DNA of 64,000 bases, from positions 60,774-124,773 of the forward strand of contig CALIXS010000007.1 in assembly GCA_938046095.1 (NCBI GenBank), in the 5' to 3' direction. Positions 50,778 to 59,470 of this stretch are shown here, piece by piece. Positions within the stretch are counted from its first letter, which is position 1. Each line of letters begins with the position of its first letter. The stretch comes from an uncultured Clostridia bacterium (GTDB lineage Bacteria > Bacillota > Clostridia > Peptostreptococcales > Anaerovoracaceae). A program made the position numbers and the translations under genes. Below the pieces are notes generated by a model, which did not search any database, had not been told where the DNA came from, and was given only the letters and a program-made list of their open reading frames with translations.

Positions 50778-52457
50778 CTACCCTATGTACCATTTGTTAA
50801 GATCGTAATAGTCATTGAAGGACGACGGATCGTAATTGTGAAGTTTCGGCGTATAGGCCTTCACAACGTCCGGTGCATAAAGCCATACTTCGGGCGCTTC
50901 ATCATTCAGCAAAAGACAGAAATTCTTATATAATGCTTTCCGTTCGTTTATATTCGTAGTCGCAAGCGCTTCCTCCATATATTTGTCAGCCTGTTCATTT
51001 CTGAAGCCGACGATATTCCATGCCGAATCGCCTATCTCGTCGGATGCCGATGTGCTGTGCCAGATCGGCTTAGGATCGGGATCGGTATCTAAAGAGCTGC
51101 CCATCAGGTACATGTCAAAATCGTGATTAGCCATAACCTTATCGAGCAATGCCCCAAACTCCATGCTTTCCAGCTCGACGTCTATGCCGATTTTCCTCAG
51201 GTTTTCCTGAATAATCGGTGCACTTTGCTCCCTTATTTTGTTGCCTATCGGGTATACCAACTGAACCTTAAACTGCTCACCGGATGCATTCTCAACAATG
51301 CCGTCTCCATTTTTGTCTTCCCAACCTGCTTCCTTCAGAAGCTCAATCGCATGATCCATATTATAGTCATAATGGTTAAGAACTCCCTTCTCGGGATATG
51401 CCCATGAAGTCGGCAGAAGCGGTGCATCAATAATAGTGGCTCTGCCTTCAAGAAGCGTATCGACCATAGTCTGTCGGTCTATACCGTAAGTGATAGCCTG
51501 ACGAACCCTCTTATCCTGAAACAGCTCTTTTCTTAGATTGAAACCCATATATTGACTTGCAACACCGGTATAGCTCGTAATTTTGATGCCGGCATCCTCC
51601 AGTGTTTTGAGATCCTGTGATTTGAGAGCTGAAATATCTGCAATATCAATCTCTCCGTTAGTGAGCTCCGCTATAACAGTATCCTGATTTGATACCTTGA
51701 AAATAACCTTTGGCGTCGTCGCTTCGCCGCCCCAGTAATCTTTGAAAGCATGAAGCTCAACATACTGTCCCGGAACAAATGTATCAAGCACATATGCCCC
51801 GCAGCCTATCGGTTTATTCATGAGATCGGTTTGCTTTTCCCACTGATCTATAGGCACTGATCCCCAAATATGTTTAGGTATAATTGCACGATCTGCCCCT
51901 ATTTTCGTTATTCCCGGTGCATATGGCTGCTCGAACTCAAACTGAATTGTCAAAGGATCAATTACCTTAATTCCCTCTACCTGATCTGTAGTTCCTTCAT
52001 GACAGTCTTGAGCTCCCTTTAGAGCTTCCACATCACCGTAACGCGGTCCCGTATACTGTGCGGATGCCATTGAACTGAACGTGAACGCCACGTCCTCAGC
52101 AGTTACGGGCTCTCCATCGTGCCATTTGATACCATCACGGAGTTTGAATGTAAGTATAAGTTGATCCTCACTCATTTCATAGCTTTCCGCCATGTTCGGG
52201 ACAAGATTTAACGACTTATCGTATTTAAGCAGCGTATCAAACGTAAACTTCAGTACCGCGCCGTCGTACTCATCATCTACAAGCACAGGGTTAAGGACTC
52301 CGGAAGGCGAATTCCACATAGCATATACAAGCGTATCTTTGGATCGGCCGCTGTCGCTGCCGCTTTCACTTGGTTCCGCTATATTTCCACACCCTGTGGC
52401 AGCAAATATAGACATAATCAGACCAAGGATAAGCGCCAATATTTTCTTCCTTTTCAT
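50778..52457 (-). CDS. Dipeptide/oligopeptide-binding lipoprotein
   Basis: The 559-residue binding protein starts at the ATG at 52457 (MKRKKILALILGLIMSIFAA, AGAGGGAG site); an upstream in-frame start adds 20 residues without signal features. The lipobox is AATGC. The class C binding-protein order is normal: VPNMAESYEMSEDQLILTFK, LRDGIKWHDGEPVTAEDVAFT, QYMGFNLRKELFQDKRVRQA, and a C-terminal domain ending YDLNKWYIG. This contrasts with the permuted protein at 17955-19730. It is the first gene of the eight-gene peptide operon. Confidence 0.93.
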   Translation of the reverse strand: MKRKKILALILGLIMSIFAATGCGNIAEPSESGSDSGRSKDTLVYAMWNSPSGVLNPVLVDDEYDGAVLKFTFDTLLKYDKSLNLVPNMAESYEMSEDQLILTFKLRDGIKWHDGEPVTAEDVAFTFSSMASAQYTGPRYGDVEALKGAQDCHEGTTDQVEGIKVIDPLTIQFEFEQPYAPGITKIGADRAIIPKHIWGSVPIDQWEKQTDLMNKPIGCGAYVLDTFVPGQYVELHAFKDYWGGEATTPKVIFKVSNQDTVIAELTNGEIDIADISALKSQDLKTLEDAGIKITSYTGVASQYMGFNLRKELFQDKRVRQAITYGIDRQTMVDTLLEGRATIIDAPLLPTSWAYPEKGVLNHYDYNMDHAIELLKEAGWEDKNGDGIVENASGEQFKVQLVYPIGNKIREQSAPIIQENLRKIGIDVELESMEFGALLDKVMANHDFDMYLMGSSLDTDPDPKPIWHSTSASDEIGDSAWNIVGFRNEQADKYMEEALATTNINERKALYKNFCLLLNDEAPEVWLYAPDVVKAYTPKLHNYDPSSFNDYYDLNKWYIG

Positions 52458-52475
52458 TTTTCTCCCTCTCAATTC

Positions 52476-52513
52476 ATTATAATAAACACCGATATTGTCA
52501 ACTAAAGGTTGAC
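52476..52513 (-). promoter_or_regulatory. Promoter and candidate operator of the peptide operon
   Basis: On the minus strand TTGACA (52496-52501) and TATAAT (52476-52481) lie only 14 nt apart, shorter than ideal. A perfect 6-bp inverted repeat GTCAAC (52497-52502) and GTTGAC (52508-52513) with a 5-nt centre covers the -35 box. It could be the site of the operon's own RpiR-type regulator (inference). Confidence 0.45.
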
Positions 52514-52687
52514 TCAAAAGTATGATATTTCATAATAATGTATTTGTCAATACATTGTTTTTATTAAAATATCTTTTGATACATATTCGTGTTTCAACGA
52601 AATGCTTTTGAGTCGGGATCGAAACTTTAAGGTCATGCCTGCATCAAAAAGAAAGTTAATGTGTGGCTCCGCCTACGGGTTTAGCAA

Positions 52688-54122
52688 GTTTCAATCAATA
52701 CGCCCACGAAGGGCGCAACTGACCGCTTTAGTTACGCTAATATATCCGGAGGAGTTTCAATCCACGCGCCCGTGAAGGGCGCGACCGGAGAAGAGGGTTG
52801 TAATATCATAATTAATAATAAGTTTCAATCCACGCGCCCGTGAAGGGCGCGACCGTACGAAACCGATGATTTCGGGATAATAAGCGTGTTTCAATCCACG
52901 CGCCCGTGAAGGGCGCGACTGTATGTAAGAGTAAAGTGACCGCTGCCAGTGCCGTTTCAATCCACGCGCCCGTGAAGGGCGCGACATGCCGGGATCTATG
53001 ACAGTGACATGGCTTTTATAAGTTTCAATCCACGCGCCCGTGAAGGGCGCGACCGCTGCCTTGTTGTACTCATCTGCGATCGACAGCGGTTTCAATCCAC
53101 GCGCCCGTGAAGGGCGCGACTGTCGCATGTTTTTCTTTGAGGATATATCGTAAAAGTTTCAATCCACGCGCCCGTGAAGGGCGCGACTGCAGCCCACACT
53201 GACATTTTGGTATGGGTCTAACGTTTCAATCCACGCGCCCGTGAAGGGCGCGACGGTCTTAGCCTATACTGTCCGTCGCTTGTTTCTGTGTTTCAATCCA
53301 CGCGCCCGTGAAGGGCGCGACGTCAGAGGCAATACTGCTCCGCCTTCGGCCTCATGTTTCAATCCACGCGCCCGTGAAGGGCGCGACTGATATCGTAATC
53401 TGTGTATTGATGCACCTCATCAGTTTCAATCCACGCGCCCGTGAAGGGCGCGACGCCTTGCAGCATGCTACGCACACAGCCTCGCCCTCGTTTCAATCCA
53501 CGCGCCCGTGAAGGGCGCGACGTTGCCATCTGCAATGGAAACGCGTTTGATTTTGTGTTTCAATCCACGCGCCCGTGAAGGGCGCGACTGCGGTGTCTCA
53601 GGTTCGACTTTGTATGTAAGAGTGTTTCAATCCACGCGCCCGTGAAGGGCGCGACTCTCGGCGACCTTGCCGAGCGAAGAGCTCGCATCGTTTCAATCCA
53701 CGCGCCCGTGAAGGGCGCGACCCGATCATCCTTGACGGAGTGCCTCATGGGACAGAGTTTCAATCCACGCGCCCGTGAAGGGCGCGACCTTTACTCAACT
53801 GGGCAGTGCGTATGGAGTATCTACGTTTCAATCCACGCGCCCGTGAAGGGCGCGACCTCTTCGATGAGGTACGGGCTTACCAGCGTAAGCTGTTTCAATC
53901 CACGCGCCCGTGAAGGGCGCGACCTTAACGAAATTCGTGTAGAAATCGTGTAGATAGGTTTCAATCCACGCGCCCGTGAAGGGCGCGACTTTCAACCACA
54001 CAGTATCGGTTTTTAGACGGCTCGTTTCAATCCACGCGCCCGTGAAGGGCGCGACCTTTGTTGTTCGGCTTTAGCAACTCCTGATATGTCGTTTCAATCC
54101 ACGCGCCCGTGAAGGGCGCGAC
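52688..54122 (-). CRISPR. Type I-C CRISPR array, 21 identical repeats plus one decayed terminal repeat
   Basis: The 32-bp repeat reads GTTTCAATCCACGC... to ...GGGCGCGAC on the plus strand, starting at 52754, 52822, 52888, 52954, 53022, 53089, 53156, 53223, 53290, 53356, 53423, 53490, 53557, 53624, 53690, 53757, 53825, 53892, 53958, 54024 and 54091. A 22nd copy at 52688-52719 has six changes. The 21 spacers are 34-36 nt. By comparison with known I-C repeats, crRNA is made from the minus strand, where each repeat ends GTGGATTGAAAC (the Cas5-cut 5' handle). The decayed repeat is thus the leader-distal end. Confidence 0.97.
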
Positions 54123-54267
54123 CGCCAAATATTGTGGTTTTTCCGTTTGATACCACCATATGGCTGCTAATATATTTTAATGGAATATAATTTTATACTT
54201 CTACATGGTATAAATTTACATTTTAGAGTGAGTTTTGGATACTTTTTATGTTAACGTGGGGTTCGCG
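54123..54267 (-). promoter_or_regulatory. CRISPR leader
   Basis: The 145-nt AT-rich stretch between the cas1 stop and the first repeat (minus-strand sense) contains runs such as ATAAAATTATATTCC and no ORF. Its AT content, its place next to the intact repeats, and its distance from the decayed repeat mark it as the leader, where new spacers enter. Confidence 0.75.
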
Positions 54268-55299
54268 CTAATTCATGAAGAATGGCGGGTACATCTCCAA
54301 ATCACCCCTTATTGTACGAGCAAGCAACATTGCCTGTACATATGGAATTAAGCCTATCTCGACGCGTTCTTCAAGGAATGGGTGAATTATAGTTTCGTGA
54401 CACCTATTCTGCCATATTGTCAAAAATTTCTTCATACCGTCTTCAGTAAATAAAATTGCATCGTTTTCTTTGATGTGAAAATCGCAGCCATTTATCTGCC
54501 CTAAATTAATCGACGACAACACGAGCCTGTCAGCCATATAAGCTCTCAATTCCTCCATCATATCAAGCGCCAAGCCGGCTCTTCCAGGTCTGTCCTTATG
54601 AAAAAAGCCTACATACGGGTCCATCCCTGCTGTTTTAAGAGCATTTTCAACAAGAATCCTTACAAGCGCGTATGTAAACGAAAGCATTGCATTTACCGGA
54701 TCAAGCGGCGGTCTTCTGTTTCTTGAGTCGAATTTGAATTCATTTTTATTTTTCAAAATCATATCATCAAATACCGAAAAATAGCTATGCGATGTATCAC
54801 CCTCCACCCCAAGCAATTCTTCAGAATTCCTCGCCTCTTGAATTCGATCCTTTGATGTCTTCATCTTTTCGAGTGCGATCATCATTTTTTCATTATCACC
54901 ATCGACGCGATTCTCTCTCAGTGCTCTTTGAATAACTTTAACGGAATTGTATAGCTTTGCGTTTATAAAATTCTTTGCAAACATCAAGGACTTCTCTTCA
55001 TCATCGGCTATTCTGAACTGTTCCCGCCTCAGTAATACATTGCCTGGTATATTCCCCTCAAGTCTTCCTCGCAATTTGCCCGAACGAGTCATAAAGCAAA
55101 CCGATACATTATGTTCATCGCACAGTGCCATTAATGCCGGGCTCATTCCCGTATAGTTAAAGCAAATGATACTTTCATAGTTTTGTATAGGAGAACGGTG
55201 TAGAATTTCTTCATCATTTCTTATAACTATATTTAAGCCTTCTCTGCCCAGATATACACCAGGATTGGTTATGTACAAAGTATTTAAAAGTTTTCGCAT
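54268..55299 (-). CDS. cas1: CRISPR-associated endonuclease Cas1, type I-C
   Basis: Cas1 with Cas2 integrates new spacers. The ATG at 55299 (MRKLLNTLYITNPGVYLGRE, GGAGGGGAT site) gives 343 residues; the frame stays open upstream into cas4. The N-terminal beta domain has PIQNYESIICFNYTGMSPAL, and the helical catalytic domain has LDPVNAMLSFTYALVRI, MDPYVGFFHKDRPGRAGLALDMMEE with the metal-binding Glu, His and Asp of the family. It overlaps cas4 by 16 nt and is the last cas gene before the leader. Confidence 0.95.
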   Translation of the reverse strand: MRKLLNTLYITNPGVYLGREGLNIVIRNDEEILHRSPIQNYESIICFNYTGMSPALMALCDEHNVSVCFMTRSGKLRGRLEGNIPGNVLLRREQFRIADDEEKSLMFAKNFINAKLYNSVKVIQRALRENRVDGDNEKMMIALEKMKTSKDRIQEARNSEELLGVEGDTSHSYFSVFDDMILKNKNEFKFDSRNRRPPLDPVNAMLSFTYALVRILVENALKTAGMDPYVGFFHKDRPGRAGLALDMMEELRAYMADRLVLSSINLGQINGCDFHIKENDAILFTEDGMKKFLTIWQNRCHETIIHPFLEERVEIGLIPYVQAMLLARTIRGDLEMYPPFFMN

Positions 55300-55937
55300 A
55301 TCCCCTCCATATGTTTTTCTATGTAGTTTACGACACTGCGTTTTCTCCCTGTAAGTCTCGGCATACACTTCTCCCGCAATGAACATCGCCTGCACTTTTG
55401 TGAAAGCTCCGCCTTGGGCGTTATATGCAGTTTATATAGTCGATCCATTTCTAAGGCCGTTTCATAAACTTCATTCCTTAGTTCTTCAGTAAATTCAACC
55501 TCCATACGACTATTACTTCCCTTGTAATAGATATATCCTTTATCTATTCGTGTATGAAACATTTCCTCCAAGCTCATAGCCTGTGCGGCAAGCTGACTTA
55601 TATCACTATTGTTACTCTTGGGCTTTCCCTTTTTATATTCAATAACATTGATTTTCCACAGCCCGCCATAATTTCTTACAGGTACACCCGACTCGGATTT
55701 GATAAATTCGACCACATCGCATCTCCCTATAAACCCGAGTTTTCGGGATATTATCGGCATCGCCCGAACGATTATTTTCCCTTTTCGCTTCTCTTCGTAA
55801 TACGGATCATCAACTCGCTCATGAATAAATCGTCCCAGCATGGTGTCAGCATTTTCCGCCCATTCCGCCTCTACGGAAATTAACGCCCATTGTCTTTTGC
55901 AAAATATGAAATGTTGTATTCCGTTAAGCTCAAGCAT
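55284..55937 (-). CDS. cas4: CRISPR-associated exonuclease Cas4
   Basis: The 217-residue RecB-type nuclease trims prespacers and helps to select PAM. FIFCKRQWALISVEAEW begins it, VIEYKKGKPKS has the nuclease Glu/Lys motif, and CRRCSLREKCMPRL holds three of the four cysteines for the iron-sulfur cluster; the first is in FCKRQ. It is 2 nt after cas7. Confidence 0.94.
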   Translation of the reverse strand: MLELNGIQHFIFCKRQWALISVEAEWAENADTMLGRFIHERVDDPYYEEKRKGKIIVRAMPIISRKLGFIGRCDVVEFIKSESGVPVRNYGGLWKINVIEYKKGKPKSNNSDISQLAAQAMSLEEMFHTRIDKGYIYYKGSNSRMEVEFTEELRNEVYETALEMDRLYKLHITPKAELSQKCRRCSLREKCMPRLTGRKRSVVNYIEKHMEGICENF

Positions 55938-55939
55938 AT

Positions 55940-56785
55940 CTATATTGAATATATGCTTACGTCAAGATTCGGAAGCTCATCATAAGTAATTGAATAGTCT
56001 TCCGCCGATTTTGCTTCGTCTACACCCTCCTTTAACTTAACCTTTACTGACCTATGCACTTTGACTGTAGGATATTGTCCGAGCTTGCTTTCATGCTTAA
56101 ACCAATATACTTTTTCCACCAATACCGATCCCTCCGGTCTTGCTGCGGAAGAATCATTTTCAAACAAATTTATCAACGCCTTATGTATTTTTTCGGCATC
56201 ATCATCACTGAATCCGGTTTTTTCGGCAAGCTGCGGATTAATGCTGCCTTTGAGAACATACAGGCCGAATTTTGTTCTGTATTTCATTCCCATAGTATCT
56301 GAAGACTTCTTCTCACCCGGCTCGGAATTTACACTTTTAGTAATCTGTATATCTTCAATCTCTATCGGATCCACACTAAATGCGGGGTGTACGGATACCG
56401 GACCTCTGACCCCGACAGATACCTCCGCGGAGTCTTTCGTTTTTTTGAAAGCAAATACTTGTCCGAAGCTCCTCACATCGATAAATTTTTCGCATGCTAT
56501 TGCGGCATACTCGTCACCCGAAAGCTTTTTCCCATTATTGATCTCAGCTTTTGCTCTTTCACTTAAAGATTTATATCCGTCATCAGCCCTTTCATCTGAT
56601 TGTACAAAAATTCTTTCGCCCTGATCCTGAAGAACATTTCTAAGTTTACGCTTTATTGCCACATCTGAGATTTCCCCATACCCGTCACTCGTTTCACGAG
56701 GTCTGTTTCCATTCAGCGGATCCCCATTAGGGTTTGCATTATTAACAGATATAATCGCCACAAAATCATACTTATTATTCAGCAT
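55940..56785 (-). CDS. cas7c: Type I-C Cascade backbone protein Cas7 (Csd2)
   Basis: The 281-residue protein begins with the Cas7 pattern NKYDFVAIISVNNANPNGDP then LNGNRPRETSDGYGEISDVA. It has FIDVRSFGQVFAF, VSVGVRGPVSVHPAFSVDPI and WFKHESKLGQYPTVKVHRSV. Several copies coat the crRNA spacer in the effector. It follows cas8c by 12 nt. Confidence 0.95.
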   Translation of the reverse strand: MLNNKYDFVAIISVNNANPNGDPLNGNRPRETSDGYGEISDVAIKRKLRNVLQDQGERIFVQSDERADDGYKSLSERAKAEINNGKKLSGDEYAAIACEKFIDVRSFGQVFAFKKTKDSAEVSVGVRGPVSVHPAFSVDPIEIEDIQITKSVNSEPGEKKSSDTMGMKYRTKFGLYVLKGSINPQLAEKTGFSDDDAEKIHKALINLFENDSSAARPEGSVLVEKVYWFKHESKLGQYPTVKVHRSVKVKLKEGVDEAKSAEDYSITYDELPNLDVSIYSI

Positions 56786-56797
56786 TTTCTTTTCCTC

Positions 56798-58732
56798 CTA
56801 TAATTCCTCTTCCGTTTTATTTTGATTGAACTGTAATTCCTTCTTTTGCTGATAATATCCAAGCAGGAAGCTCGGTTCTAACGCCTTTTTACTCTTAAAG
56901 TCATCATATTCGAACAGATCGCAGATTTCACCTATTAAATTTCTGTAATATGATTGTTGATTTGCCGGTAAAGCGGTCCAATACGGATTGAGTTTTGCAT
57001 TGATATTTACCCATATGCTCGCAGGTCTTTTGGCAAATATGTTCATATACCGCTTGGCGGCGGTCAATCTCTTCCCGGAGCCATTATAGCCGACCGCTTC
57101 ATCACTGCCGCGATTTTGTCTGTAAAACGCAACCTCCTCTACACGGTCGGCAACGGCAAGCAACCGCCCGAAGAGATATGAGCGCTCAGTCTTTTTTTTG
57201 TCTAATGCCATATAAATTTCCTTCCTCCCTCTATCCATATAATATTTTTTTATTAAACTGCATGACGTCCGTAAACACTCTAACCAATTATATTCCTCTT
57301 TAATTGCCGGAGGATTGATCGCATTTCTGTATGCAGACCTCATAAACTCACTCGGCAGTTTGCTTCCCTCAACAATACAGGAAAGTATTCTTCTGATCTG
57401 CGCATTTACAAATTTATTTTTCTCGTTTATTACAAGCCGACCCTCTTGTTCATGGCCAAACGCGGAAATGCAAATATCGTAAGGAGACGGCGCTCCGAAT
57501 ACCAATTTTGCTTTTTCAGATGGTGTTCTTTTATACCAACGCTCCCAACTTAAATCCGAATGCCATTTGGTAATCCTGTCAATATAATCATCAATCTCGA
57601 ATGACTTGAAATATTGAACCGCCATGCGACCCGGTGAGGCGGCATCGACAACCATCAGGTTAACTTTGATCGGCGTTTCTAAATCAGAATAATATCCGGA
57701 CAAGGCCTGCGATAAATTCTTTGCAAAGTCCTCCGATGTCTCTGCCGGCACAACGGTCAGCTCGCTTCTTTCGGAAACGGCATCAAATATGGAAAAAGTA
57801 TCTTCGGCAGGGTTTAACACGTCTCTTCCGTCTGCCCAAGCGATTACCGTCAACCCGTTTCTTTTATATGCGTTCCTGTTGATTAAATATCGCAATGCAC
57901 TATGAGCCTTCTCAGAAACCTCATAGCTTATATTCAAAGCCTCCGACGGAGTATCAAATCTGCCTCTGAACGTAAAATTAGTCGAATCATTTGAAGATAT
58001 CAGCTTTGCGCCGTCCCCTGGAAATCTGATATATTTCCCGTGCAGTTCAGACATATATCCCGTCTTTCCCGTAACATAGCAAAACGACTTGGGGCTTTGG
58101 ACTGTCTGCCTTGAGAGATAATAACGCGAATACAATTTCAATAAATCGGTATCTTCCCACATTTTTTTGCGTTCGCCCTTATGCTGAACCGCAAATCTTA
58201 TAAAAAATTTATCAGGCGAAATACCGTTATGTTTTTTTTCAACATCTGCGATATTTGCCTTGCCAAGTTTTATTATTTTCGACTCAATTAAATCTTTGAC
58301 AAGAGTTTCTTTTTTTAAATATTCATACACAGCCTTTACGCTCTCGCTCGAAAACTCCGATTCCGCCCATAGACGAAGGGCTTCTATATATGGAAGAAAA
58401 TTATTGCTGTAAATATCTTTATTCTTCTTATCATTCATAAAGAATTTTTGAAAATCGCCCGCCACATACATTATATTGTCAAATAGTCCGTGAGGCTCGG
58501 GCTTGGCGGTTCTTGACGCAGATTTTTCAGTACATGGCGTATTCGTCTTAGAGTCTTCCTTTTCAACAAAATTCGCTCTTGCAAAGCTGCCGTCTATATT
58601 CAGCGTAACCTCAACCTGCGCATTTTGTACAATAACCGCGGGTGGAAGCAATCCCGTCACACTTCCCTTTATTCTCTCACTTTCTTGTTCTAAGTAATTA
58701 TAAGAGTTATACAGTGTCTCTATCCATCCCAT
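56798..58732 (-). CDS. cas8c: Type I-C large subunit Cas8c (Csd1)
   Basis: The 644-residue protein is the large subunit, which recognises PAM and positions the target; in type I-C an internal start within cas8c makes the small subunit Cas11 in some species. Visible family text includes CYVTGKTGYMSELHGKYIRF, NFTFRGRFDTPSEALNISYE, HSALRYLINRNAY and SYLFGRLLAVADRVEEVAF, with FLLGYYQQKKELQ near the end. It starts directly after the cas5 stop (TAGATG). Confidence 0.94.
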   Translation of the reverse strand: MGWIETLYNSYNYLEQESERIKGSVTGLLPPAVIVQNAQVEVTLNIDGSFARANFVEKEDSKTNTPCTEKSASRTAKPEPHGLFDNIMYVAGDFQKFFMNDKKNKDIYSNNFLPYIEALRLWAESEFSSESVKAVYEYLKKETLVKDLIESKIIKLGKANIADVEKKHNGISPDKFFIRFAVQHKGERKKMWEDTDLLKLYSRYYLSRQTVQSPKSFCYVTGKTGYMSELHGKYIRFPGDGAKLISSNDSTNFTFRGRFDTPSEALNISYEVSEKAHSALRYLINRNAYKRNGLTVIAWADGRDVLNPAEDTFSIFDAVSERSELTVVPAETSEDFAKNLSQALSGYYSDLETPIKVNLMVVDAASPGRMAVQYFKSFEIDDYIDRITKWHSDLSWERWYKRTPSEKAKLVFGAPSPYDICISAFGHEQEGRLVINEKNKFVNAQIRRILSCIVEGSKLPSEFMRSAYRNAINPPAIKEEYNWLECLRTSCSLIKKYYMDRGRKEIYMALDKKKTERSYLFGRLLAVADRVEEVAFYRQNRGSDEAVGYNGSGKRLTAAKRYMNIFAKRPASIWVNINAKLNPYWTALPANQQSYYRNLIGEICDLFEYDDFKSKKALEPSFLLGYYQQKKELQFNQNKTEEEL

Positions 58733-59470
58733 CTACTCAGATCCTCCTGACACCTCAAAATTTTTCCCTACAACAAATCGCTTCGGGTTCATCTTATATA
58801 TTTCACGTCTGAATTCAAGTTCTTTTGCTTGCGGAAACCTTATCACACCATTCTCCATTACAGGATACCAAAAGGCTGCGCTCAGTTTTCCGTAACTGCT
58901 GCCGTCAAAGGCTTCGTCCGGATATATAAAGCTGTGAAACATAAAGCCGAAATTTGATCGGGAACCGCTTCCGTCAACATCATCGTAGGCGCCGGGAAAT
59001 TCCCCGAAATTACACGGTTCCACGTATCCCTGACATTCTCTCGTTCCTAAAAATATATCACGTCTTCCGCCCTTAATCAGCGAACGGTTTGCTATTTCAC
59101 TATGCTTATTGTAGTTCCTGTCACCCGCAAGGTCCTCACGATTCTCATTCCACACAAATTCCGCCACAACTTCATAGCAAACATCTTTAAGATATGTGTA
59201 ATATGCCAACTCATTCGAACCTGCATCATTATATTTTATAGGTCTTATTCCTGATGTCTCAAGCCTTATAGGATTTACCACACGAATTTTTTCTATTTTC
59301 CATATAAACGTAGGCTTCCAATATATACTTTCCGCTATACCTTTAATGGCCTGATATGTCGGAATAAGATATGTGCTTTTTTCTCCCCCTATTCTCGTAA
59401 CAGGATCGGAAAAAAGCGCTCTCTCACCGAAAACTCTAAAAGATATGCGCCGATTTGCCGTTTTCTCCAT
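58733..59470 (-). CDS. cas5c: Type I-C crRNA-processing protein Cas5
   Basis: In type I-C Cas5 cuts the pre-crRNA and stays on the 5' handle. The 245-residue protein has SFRVFGERALFSDPVTRIGG, followed by EKSTYLIPTYQAIKGIAESI, the RAMP-type N-terminus of this subtype, then LIKGGRRDIFLGTRECQGYV and AFWYPVMENGVIRFPQ. The start overlaps the end of cas3 by 35 nt. Confidence 0.95.
   Translation of the reverse strand: MEKTANRRISFRVFGERALFSDPVTRIGGEKSTYLIPTYQAIKGIAESIYWKPTFIWKIEKIRVVNPIRLETSGIRPIKYNDAGSNELAYYTYLKDVCYEVVAEFVWNENREDLAGDRNYNKHSEIANRSLIKGGRRDIFLGTRECQGYVEPCNFGEFPGAYDDVDGSGSRSNFGFMFHSFIYPDEAFDGSSYGKLSAAFWYPVMENGVIRFPQAKELEFRREIYKMNPKRFVVGKNFEVSGGSE

Noticed and set aside
52757..53128. 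Open frames made of repeated SRPSRARGLK or VAPFTGAWIET units
   Set aside because: These are translations of the CRISPR repeats, a known artefact of type I-C arrays; the same holds for frames at 53308-53511, 53560-53763 and 53642-53953.
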